From Annulohypoxylon bovei var. microspora (Eukaryota > Ascomycota > Sordariomycetes > Xylariales > Hypoxylaceae), in assembly GCA_022836615.1 (NCBI GenBank), contig MU405211.1, forward strand, positions 372,001-436,000: DNA of 64,000 bases, given 5' to 3'. Below, in pieces: positions 47,601 to 56,773 of this stretch (the stretch's first letter is position 1; each line of letters begins with the position of its first letter). Made by a program: the position numbers and the translations under genes. The notes below the pieces were generated by a model. That model was not told where the DNA came from and ran no database searches. It saw nothing but the letters and a program-made list of their open reading frames with translations.

Positions 47601-49985
47601 CTTTTAAACATTATATAATTTAATTTTTTATATTTTTATTTAATTACACGTAAAATAAAATAAAGCTTTTATTTTAAAAAGCTTTAAATCGATTTTAATT
47701 ATCCGTTAAATCATCCATATTAATCATTTTATATTAAAGTAATAAAAACATCAATGTTATAAAATAAATTTTCTTATTATTTCTTCGTTAAATTTAAAAT
47801 TATTATTTTTAATTTTTAATTAAAACACCATTTTTATATTTTATATTTTATTTAAAATCATTTTTAACGCGTTATTTTATTAATTTTTTAAGGTTTAAAA
47901 CTTTTATATATTTAATTTGGTTTCATTATATATCTATAATAAAAAACCTTTTTTTTAAATATTTAAAATAATTATTATATAATTATTAAATTTTTAAAAT
48001 ATTATATTATCGATTTTACCGTTATAATAATAAAATAATTCTTTTAAAATAATTTATATAAAAAAAATATTAACATATAACACATGGTTAAATGTTATAA
48101 TTATATATTAATTACCTTTTTTAATAAAGTTAAACATAATTTTACCCATTAAATTAACCTTAATAATTTTACCGTTAATAATTATTTTAAAATTATATTT
48201 TTTAATATTTATAATCGTTATTAAATTAAAATCATTTATATTATTTATAATATAAACGTTTAATTTAATATTAAATAATAAGTTATTTTTTTTATTTAAA
48301 GTTAATAAATGTATTTAAATAATTAAGTAAATGTTTATAAGTTTTATATTTATAAAAGTTATTACGTAATCATTATTATTTTATAATAATAATTTTATAT
48401 AACGTTTTTTTATTTTATTTTTATAAATTTAAATTAATTATATTAATTTATAATTATTTATTTTTATATTAAAAATAACGGTTATTAATTTAAACGTATA
48501 ATTATTTTTTTTATTTAAGCTTATTATATTCGATTATTTTTAATTATTATTATTATTACGATTTTTTTTTAATTTAAAGTAATTTTTTATTAAATGGTTA
48601 TATTCGTTATAATTAAAATATAAAAAATTTAATTTTTTATTTTATTTAAGTTTATAATTATTTAATTAATCACTTCGGCTACCACGGTTATTATAACCTT
48701 TACCGTGGTTATTATATTATTTACTTTAATTATTATTATTAATATTAACGTTAACGTTATAATTATTAATATTACGATTTATGTTTTTATTAATTTTATT
48801 TTAAAATTTATTAATAAAATCATTAATTATATTATTAATTAATATATTAATTACCTTAATTAATTTCGAAATAAATTTAATTTATTTCATTGTTTTATTT
48901 TTATAAATAATAAAAAATATTATCGTTTATTATTAATTATTAATAATTATTTTAATATTTTTACATTAATAAATTAATAATTATTATTTAAATATATACA
49001 TTAATAAGTTTTTATTATTATACTTTATATTATTTAATTCTTTTTAAAATTCTCGTTAATAAATTTTTTTAAATGTTAAAAACATTTTTTAAAAAATATT
49101 AATTATTTTAAATTTATTTTAAATTTTAATAATTAAATTAAAAGGTTAACGCTTATAAATTTTTATAATAATTTTTATTATATATAATTTATTAAAATTA
49201 ATAAAAATAAAGTTATTATTAAATTTAATTTTTTTAAAAGTTAACATTAAAACGTTATAATATATTAATTAATTATTTTTACCTTTTAAATAATTTTTTT
49301 TATTAAAAATAAAATTAAATTTTTTTTATTTTAATATATAATTTTCATTAAATACTTATTTAATTTTAACTTTTAATAAATTATTATAATTATTATTTAA
49401 GTTTAAAAAGTTTAAAAAATTATTAATTAAAAAGGTTATAATTTTTTCTTCGGATTTAATGCCTTTTTAAACTTTTTTACCTTTTTTTAATTAACGTAAT
49501 TTAATTTATTCTTTAACATTTTAATAATAAAATTAATATAATTTAATTTTAATATTTAAATCGTTTAAATTTAAATCGTTTAAATTTTCGTGTAATTTTT
49601 AATCGATTTTAATATTAATATAAAGGTTTATATTAAATTTATTTAAATTATTAAAGTTCGTAATTAAATCGTTTATTATTCCATTTATTTTTAATTTAAC
49701 GAACATAATTATTATAATTTTTATTTCTTTATTAAAAAGCCTTATATTATTTTAATAACGTTTATTTATTTATATCGTTTTTTTTTTTATTATTTTACAT
49801 TTTTAAAATAATAATTTCATTATATTTTATATTTTTTTTAAATTTAATTATACTTTAACGGTTAAAATTTTATCGCTTTTTATTTAACTTTTATTTATAA
49901 TTAAAATTATAAATCTTTTATTTTAATAAATTATTTTATTAAATACGTTAATTTATTTATTTAATAACGGAAAAAAGTGTTATTA

Positions 49986-50222
49986 TAAAAAATTTTTTAC
50001 GTAAATAAATTAATGATTAATATATATTATTAAAGTCATAATTAAATTACCAAAAATAAGCTAAACTTATACTTATATAAGTAAGTTTTAAATGCTTTTA
50101 TATTAACCGCTTTTAATAATAAAGATCCTTTCATCTCTTTATCCAATCATTATGCTTTATCTACAAACTGCACGTGACAAAGCACGTGACAAAGCACGGA
50201 TAAAGCTCTTAGTCTGCCAACA
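49986..50222 (-). repeat. right LTR (5' LTR of the leftward element)
   Basis: 237 bp, the less mutated copy. Its outer end retains three spaced CACG units (GCACGTGACAAA repeated, then GCACGGATAAAG) and ends CCAACA. Its inner end is fully converted (TAAAAAATTTTTTACG where the left copy has TGAAGGACTTTTCACG). Confidence 0.9.
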
Positions 50223-50227
50223 CTATG
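50223..50227. repeat. target-site duplication, right copy (CTATG), includes a start codon
   Basis: The ATG at 50225-50227 is the start codon of the PSI-domain gene. The insertion therefore split that gene exactly between its 5' UTR and its coding sequence. Confidence 0.85.
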
Positions 50228-50849
50228 AATATAACTACCTTCGCTAGCACGAGTCCGGCAGACGACGCACATCTAATGCGGTGCTGGAGGATCCAAAACT
50301 GCAAAGACTGTCTCACAACGCAGCCGGACTGCAGCTGGTGTCCGTTCGTACGTGTACCACATCCATTCTCACCATTCGACATGCCCCTTCTAAACATCAA
50401 ATCTGTGCATATATCTAGTGGCTAGGTAGCTGATTGTCCAAAACTTCTAACATATGGCACACCTGTAGTCATGGACCTGTGTCCCTAACTCTGCCAATAT
50501 CCCCTTCTTAGCACCGGCATGGGACGAGAACGTATGCCCGCACTGGGCGGAGCGGTGGGAGATCCGAACACGGCCGCTGGGATGCCAAGTCTCAACCATC
50601 ACAACCCTGACGTCGCTCGTGACCATTGCATCCACACTCGTCCTCATATTGATCGTCGCGCTGGCCGTCTGGAGCGTTCGGAAGCTAAGAGAGTACGGGA
50701 AGAATCCCGGGTGGAGAGTTTCGAGGATCGATTGGAAGCGGCTAGCCGTCAGGTGGCGCGCGAAGGTAGGGGGGATAGGTGTGAATGCAAACACGCAGGA
50801 ATCAAGGGATGAAAGGGACGGGGAGAGGGAGCCTTTATTGCCGTCTTGA
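50225..50849 (+). CDS. PSI-domain single-pass membrane protein
   Basis: Exons 50225-50347 and 50469-50849 (121-nt intron) join in phase to 167 residues. The N-terminal cysteine-rich PSI module reads CWRIQNCKDCL, DCSWCPF, then SWTCVPNS across the splice, and CPHWAERWEIRTRPLGC. One transmembrane helix follows (IASTLVLILIVALAVWSV), then a basic cytosolic tail ending EREPLLPS. PSI modules occur in extracellular parts of membrane proteins; fungal members of this small family are uncharacterised. The open frame is intact and not RIP-mutated, but the LTR retrotransposon ends two bases before the ATG, so transcription must start in the LTR or be lost. Its stop lies 75 bp from the convergent MoaD-type gene. 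Confidence 0.88.
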
Positions 50850-50924
50850 AGATCAAAAGCGGCGATTGGGTTGAAGGTATAATCATGGCTGGTTTGATTC
50901 GAATTCGGCTCTTGCGTGCAGGTC

Positions 50925-51221
50925 TCAGCCAGAGCTTACCGGCGGAATGATGGCGACCTCATCACCCTCTTTAATCATCTCGATTTGAGAAGGCCCATCA
51001 TCGGGTCGAGGAACATCAACATAATCAAGATTGATCGTCACCATGGACGAACTCAGGATCTTGTCTGTAATGCCATTGTACATTTCTTCTAATTTAATGA
51101 AGAGCGCCGAAAGGGTAAGCGGGGCGGGGAAAGTATCAAACTCTTTCGAGGTGTAAGACTTTGCACTTGCGAAGTATAGGAGGTTAAACCAGCCTTTCTG
51201 CGGTTTTGGAATGGTGCTCAT
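50925..51221 (-). CDS. Molybdopterin synthase sulfur carrier subunit (MoaD/MOCS2A, CnxG type)
   Basis: Small ubiquitin-like sulfur carrier that, as C-terminal thiocarboxylate, delivers sulfur to precursor Z in molybdenum-cofactor synthesis (needed for nitrate reductase, for example). Single exon, 98 residues, the usual size. Motifs: FNLLYFASAKSYTSKE at the start (beta1 region), SMVTINLDYVD, EGDEVAIIPPVSSG at the end. The family ends in Gly-Gly; here the last residue is Gly but the one before it is Ser. The codons CCG-GTAAGC just before the end would also fit a splice donor, but no downstream segment offering a GG end was found. Confidence 0.9.
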   Translation of the reverse strand: MSTIPKPQKGWFNLLYFASAKSYTSKEFDTFPAPLTLSALFIKLEEMYNGITDKILSSSMVTINLDYVDVPRPDDGPSQIEMIKEGDEVAIIPPVSSG

Positions 51222-51977
51222 GGTTAGGTCTACTTGGGATCGGTTAGGAGAAAATCTAATCTAATCTGATAAACTCTTGTTAGCTTCAGCGCATTCTATG
51301 AGAATAGTAACAAAAAGTGTAAAAATTGGTGTTGAGTCAGAGATCTTGGTGATAATGGTAGAACATCAGTGATGATCAGTTAATACATGCTATTTTTGTA
51401 CATCATTCAACATATTAATACTCGAAAAAGAAAGAAAACACTTACTAAGTTGTGAAACAATAAAACGTTGTTCTTGTCACCAAAGATTGTATTTTTTGGA
51501 GTGATGAATGAGAGAGAAAAAATCTGGTGAAAAAAAAGTTAGTGAAGAAAAGTATGGGAAAAGACGCTTTGACATTAAATATAGTCAATGACTAAGCGAT
51601 GCCACTAATGTCCTATTGGGAAATGTTAGTAGCCCCATCTTGAATTTACCTTCAATGGCTTTACAATTAAATGATATTTTTTGCCAAACTCTCATTTGAG
51701 CCTTAATAGTGGGCGTGAACCGTAAAGCTGGGAGGAAGTTAGAAATTCTAGAATAGGGTAACAATTGGGTCACGAAGAGTAATCATGAGGTCGGGGTATG
51801 AATTGTTCTTTATTCGCAACGCAGAATGCCCATCATAGTCCGGTGACTCCTGTAACAAAAGGAATCATGAGTGCGAATTGCCGTATCATGCGAGGCTACT
51901 GCTCGTAGACCGTAGTCATCAGCTAGTAGCAAAAACCCGATTCTCTTGCTTTCATTCCCTCCCAAACAAACACCAGT
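51222..51977. other. intergenic
   Basis: Promoter of the MoaD-type gene and 3' flank of RPS28. AT-rich with A-tracts. A 62-codon ORF at 51585-51773 (-) is probably chance. Confidence 0.5.
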
Positions 51978-52337
51978 TTATCGTAATCTTCGGGCCTCAC
52001 GTTCGGACTCGAGTAGGCAGAGAATGTCGTCCTCACGAACTGTAAATTTTTAAAAGTCAGTCATCGTAATATTCTATCGCAGTCGGTAGAAATATATGGA
52101 TTCGCACCTGGTCCCTTGACGTTTCGGATGATGCTTCGGGTCTGGTCGTCCATGAATTCGACACGGACTTGGGTAACACCACCACGAGAACCTATAATCG
52201 TCAGCCCTTGCTTATTTCCTTTTTCCGCATGAAGTCGCATCTTTCGCATCGCAAAGATATGATAGGGAATTCGTACCGGTTCGGCCCAAGACGCGGGTGA
52301 CCTTGACAAGCTTGACGGGTTGCTTAGAAGATTCCAT
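51978..52337 (-). CDS. RPS28: 40S ribosomal protein S28 (eS28)
   Basis: Structural protein of the small ribosomal subunit near the mRNA exit region. Exons 52337-52277, 52191-52108 and 52039-51978 join in phase to 68 residues, exactly the family size. The sequence is almost invariant in fungi: KLVKVTRVLGRTG, SRGGVTQVRVEFMDDQTR, SIIRNVKGPV and REDDILCLLESEREARRLR at the C-terminus. Two introns of 85 and 68 nt interrupt the Gly codon of RTG and the Val codon of GPV. No ORF of usual length reveals this gene, only the spliced product does. Confidence 0.98.
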
Positions 52338-52903
52338 ATTGACGATCTGAGTAATCTGATTAAAATTAGGTCTTGAGGATGTATTCAGGAGCGTTGACCG
52401 TACTGGTGATGAAGTTTTGCAAGGGTTGTTGCTACTTAGTCGCGAATATGGAAATTTGTCAGAAGGCGGGTAGGTTGAAATTTTTTGATTCGAAAAGATC
52501 CAAGTTTCGCTTAAGCTGTGTACACTAGTTGTGGGTAGGGCTTTCTTTGAGCATGGGCCATGCATGTGCACACGAAACCTTGTACTAGTCTTGTCGATAA
52601 GGATTCACTGTAGGTACCTAAGTACCTACGAACGTACACAAAACAAACATATTTCCTATCCGCATAAACTGTTTAACACATACATCCCCTTAAGAGCATG
52701 GTAAACAGCTTTCCTACTTGCATAAAAAAATAGGAGGTTTTACCATTGAAAGTATTTTAGATTGAACAGGAAGCGCCATAACATGTCAATCTTAGCTCTT
52801 GAAGCCAATCTTTTTCTTAAAAATATCTTTGAATATCACATTATTCTATTCAATAGGGTATCAGAGCTAATACATCACAGAATACTAAGTAGTATCTCCA
52901 TTA
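52338..52903. other. intergenic, promoter of RPS28
   Basis: Upstream region of RPS28 and 3' side of the dynamitin gene. It holds a TAGGTACCTAAGTACCTACG palindromic patch near 52612-52631. No gene seen. Confidence 0.5.
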
Positions 52904-54297
52904 TCACGACAGCGCAGCAACCTTGGCCTCCAGGTCTTTTACCCATCCTTCCACTACCTTCATGTTGGTAGTTATAGTGGTTCCTCTTTCACCCATAGAC
53001 TCTTCGATTTTTTCTAAAGCTTCTCTCCATTCTTTGATATCACCCGCCATATCACTCTGTGAGTTCTCGATACGTTCCAGGGTATCATTGGCTGTTGCCG
53101 CATCGGCATGAATAGCCCTTAACGAACGGAGCCGGTCTAATAAGGGAGGCAGAAGAGGTGTCAGGCTTTCAATTGTTGGTAGGGTGCCATAGAGTGCATT
53201 GATCTTGGCTGTCTGCTCCGAATCATCTGCTTCTATCGGGGAGCCACCCGAGGAAGCTAGTGAATCTTGTGCAGCCTTGGCAGCTTTCCTAGACTTTTCC
53301 AATTGTTCGGCCTCTTGGGTCAGCGTCCGTACTCGGCGACTAATGCTGTCAAGGGACGAGGTAGATGCTTCAGACAATGTCAGAATCTGGTTCTGGAGCG
53401 TGTCTAGTGTAGGCATAATAGCTCGAGGTAGACCGTTCCCTTCTAATTCAGGCATGGCTGACGACGTAATACCAATCGCCCTTTCGAGTAGAACGAGTCG
53501 TCGATCGAAATCGGCAGCTGTGGCAAGAGCATGACTCTGTTCATAGTTTGGCGCGTAAGTGACAGTATATGTTGCCTCATCCACTGACTGAGCTGAGATT
53601 CGGCTCTCATCCTTAGATTGTTTGCCGGTTTTCTGATAGTCTCTAATAGCTATTTCCCTTTCTGGCAGAGTTGACATCTCTTCCAAGGCCTGGCTTAGTG
53701 ATACCAGGTCTTCGTCCTGGTCCGGCGCGGAATTTTTCGACTCTGCTTTCTGTCTACCATATTCTTCCTTGGCCTCCTCGATCTCACGCTTTAGGCGCGC
53801 AATCTTTCTTGCTAAATCTTCGCCTTCATCTTCATCGCTCAGGTCGCCGATTTGTTCAGTACCATCTTCGAGGATTCGTTGTCTTCGACTTGAGGTTTTG
53901 TATGATTTTCGTTTTCCATTTAGTCTATCTGAGAAGTCTACGTCTCGAGCATCGACTTGCGAAGGCATGAATCTTGATCGAGCTTGATCTATTCGGAGTC
54001 GCGAGTGTGAGATTCCTGGAGCATCATCATCGTCATCGTCATCGTCGAACTCATTGTCTGACTGCGATCGACCTGCGGTAGTCTGAAAGAGCTGCTTAGA
54101 ATTATGTGTACCTGACTATTGGTTACAAGTAGATTCTTACCGGAATAGTGGAATTATCATCCGTCAACTCGGGGGTCTCGTAGATATCGGGCGCAGAGTC
54201 CTAGGCATCGATTAGCATGGCAAGTAGAGCTTCAGGAGCTTCGACACCTTCAACATACCAGATCTGGCAATGCAGCATACTTTCGGTTCAATGCCAT
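52904..54297 (-). CDS. Dynactin subunit 2 (p50 dynamitin)
   Basis: Dynactin component that links the p150 shoulder arm to the Arp1 filament; required for dynein-driven nuclear and vesicle transport along hyphae. Exons 54297-54259, 54200-54141 and 54082-52904 join in phase to 425 residues. The N-terminus MALNRKYAALPDL joined to DSAPDIYETPELTDD is the conserved dynamitin start. An eight-Asp run follows (about residues 44-51). Then VDARDVDFSDRL, with coiled-coil segments from LARKIARLKREIEEAKEEY onward (about residues 120-140 and several in the C-terminal half), and FDRRLVLLERAIG, a typical dynamitin motif. Divergent partner of RTC4, 666 bp apart. Confidence 0.95.
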
Positions 54298-54963
54298 TTT
54301 GACGGCTAGAGAATCAACAACATCAACTGGCCAAGATTTCTCCACCCTAATATCAGAGTCCTATAGTTGACAAGAACGTGGTACATATAGTAGGTACAAA
54401 CGGTGATTATCACTTGAGCAATGTTCTGAAGTTGAGATTTAGTGGAGTTGAAATGAGCATAGAGAAAGCAAGGTCCACCTAGTGCAGTGGTGCTTCCTAT
54501 CCAGGTGTGCTACGTGTGGCTGAAGCTGTGGCTGCCACTTTCCGCAACCTTGAACCTAACGCGTCTTAAACGCGTCGTTCTTACTCACTTATTGTTAAGG
54601 AATCTTTATTCACTTTTCATTTCAACACTTGTCCATTCTGTCAATTCCGCCAAGTCAATCGCCAAACTGTTTGGCTCTTGAGTCACCGAAAATGCAAGGT
54701 TAATTCGCAGTGTGTCTATTCTCAAATTGTCTCATCATTACTTATATTCCTTCATTTACTTGGCTTTATTTTAATCTATAAAACCCATCTTTCACCTACC
54801 TCTCACTCATTGTCGGAAATTCACTCAAGCTGGCTATTGATCCTCTACATTAATTATCATACTTTTGCGCACTTCTCAACGAGGCAGTATCAGGACTCTC
54901 ATTCGGACCTGGTATTTCTAGGAGTCGGCTTATTTCTGGGATAGACCGACTACGGAAGGTTTA
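54298..54963. promoter_or_regulatory. bidirectional intergenic region dynamitin/RTC4
   Basis: The 666 bp between the two start codons must hold both promoters. Pyrimidine-rich stretches at 54715-54830 precede RTC4. No defined element identified. Confidence 0.45.
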
Positions 54964-56773
54964 ATGCCGATTATTCAACCAAAACCACGACGTGTTGGAC
55001 TAAGTGTAAATCAAAAACCAAATCGCCTTTTATCACAAATCGGGGGTCAGGACGCTCGGGTCAATGCAAAAAATCAAGCCCCCGCTCCTAAAATGGGTCG
55101 AACTGTGAAGGCTCGAGAACCCGTATCCATCGACGCACCACCTGAGAGCAGTAGTGATGATGAGGAAGACTATCACCAACTGCGAGACTCTGGTGACGAT
55201 GGTAACGAGAGCCGACGTGGAGATATCAAGCCTACCACTTTCAACAGCTCAAAGCCACTTCCCTCACAGACAAGCAATACTCGGAGTACACGAGAGAAAC
55301 CTAAGCCGTTATCACAAGGGAGGAAAGTCATACGCAATTCTCAAACCGACGAACCCTCAAGCTCGGCTGGCTCGAAAAGATCTGCCGAGGATCTCGTTCC
55401 TGAGACTGGTAGTCACCTGATAAATCAATTTGGCTTCACAACGTCCAAGAAAAATAAGCCTAGTACTAGACGTCCTACGACTTATGGTGGCGCATCATCC
55501 CAGACTAGGTCTTCGCAGCAAAAATCGTCTCAGAAATCTGCTCCTAGATCTTCGGCTACGCGACCTAGTAAGTGACACAGGTCTTTTTATTATTAATTTT
55601 GTTTTTAAATAATACTGCTGACGTCTCCCTCAATCATCAGATCTATCTCCGCCACGCCAAACATTCAAGACTTATGGAAATAATACGAGCCCTGAATGTG
55701 TTCGATCCCCTCCGGCGAAGGGGTTCATAAAGCATGACAGTCCCAGTCCAGAGAAAATTAGACCCGCGAAGGCGTTCAAACTGCCATCTTCAATTGGTTC
55801 AAGTCCAAGTCAAACCAGGCCCATATTTCGACATGGTAGTTTACTGTCAGATGAATCACCAGCAAAAAGCAAAATCAAATTGTTTGATGCAGACGACGGG
55901 TCGGACGCGGCAGTAGAAGCTAAGTCTAGTCGGCAACCTAAGAAGAAAGTATTAAGATCCAAGGCCAAGAAGGCTAAGACACGACAGAGATCACCCGAAC
56001 CCGCGTCGAAGGAGTCCGCTCAGAGGCCAGCCTTCAAATTGCACGCTTTGGACGAATTAGACTATCTAGATGATAGCGACGATAAGCTCGCCGCTACATT
56101 TGAGGATAATGACTCGGACGACGAAGTAGGTGACATAAGCATAGATGACCCAGTAGCTGCTACGGCAAAATGTCCTATGTGTCATGAAGCAGTTGACGCC
56201 GAGCTCCTGGCGAAATATTCAGACCATGGCAGGATGAACATTAAGAAGCAGACGGCCTTCTGCAGGCTACACAAGCGACAAACCGCGTTGAGCTCTAGAT
56301 CTCAGAAAGGATATCCTAAAATCAACTGGAGAACCCTCGACACTCGACTAAAAGCCCACCAGGATTTCTTGAAGGATGTTTTGGAAGGTACCCAAGAGTC
56401 GTACTATCGCGACATTCTTAGAGAGAACGTCGAATCTGGAAAGAATCGGACGTTGCTCAAAACTGAAGACAGTCTCACACCAGGCTATTACGGGCCGCGG
56501 GGTCTCCGCGCAATGACCGAGTACATCATGCGGACATTGTCTTCAGTCGTACGGAAGCGCGCAGTCGAGGACAGACTTGTTTCCGCCAGAGGTTATACCG
56601 GATATGTCCAGGCAGTCTTGGTGCCTGAATTAACGGTCCGTCTCATCATGGAAGACATGGGTGCCACAGAAGAAGATGCGCGGAAGATCATGCAGGACAG
56701 CATTGAAGTAGGAGAACTCCTCTACGAGGATGTAGGAGACGTTATCGCCGGTGTGAGCGATGAAGAGGAATAG
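54964..56773 (+). CDS. RTC4: RTC4-domain protein (restriction of telomere capping 4)
   Basis: Exons 54964-55567 and 55641-56773 (73-nt intron) join in phase to 578 residues. The first ~330 residues are basic, Ser/Pro-rich and look disordered, with nuclear-signal-like KKKVLRSKAKKAKTRQR. The C-terminal RTC4 domain begins near residue 370 with the Cys motif AKCPMCHEAVDAELL, then KKQTAFCRLHKRQ, and continues through RLKAHQDFLKDVLEG, YYGPRGLRAMTEYI and VPELTVRLIMEDM, ending in an acidic tail. Yeast RTC4 is linked genetically to telomere capping; the molecular role is unknown. The family is usually seen as this disordered-plus-domain layout. Confidence 0.92.

Larger units (their letters stand above)
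44404..50222 (-). mobile_element. Complete RIP-mutated LTR retrotransposon, 5.8 kb
   Basis: Two direct 237-bp LTRs bound an internal region of about 5.3 kb with extreme AT content and no ORF of 60 codons or more. The element starts TG and ends CA and is flanked by the perfect 5-bp duplication CTATG (44399-44403 and 50223-50227). Aligning the LTRs base by base needs no gap; I count about 46 differences, all transitions, as RIP produces. A polypurine tract read on the minus strand (AAAAAGGGG) abuts the left LTR, so the element is oriented leftward. A less degraded patch near 48665-48725 reads on the minus strand as Gly/Asn/Arg-rich sequence and may be a gag remnant. Superfamily (copia or gypsy) cannot be told, because the pol region is beyond reading by eye. 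Confidence 0.93.

Noticed and set aside
44641..49985. AT-rich region considered as a mitochondrial insertion or centromere core
   Set aside because: Matched LTRs, TG/CA ends, target duplication and transition-only differences explain it as a RIP-mutated retrotransposon.
44641..50208. Search for CRISPR-like or regularly spaced repeats in the AT-rich block
   Set aside because: Only low-complexity A/T similarity, with no regular spacing or conserved repeat unit.
54487..54944. 64- and 88-codon ORFs upstream of RTC4
   Set aside because: They lie in the dynamitin/RTC4 promoter interval and are Leu/Ser/His-rich readings of pyrimidine tracts.
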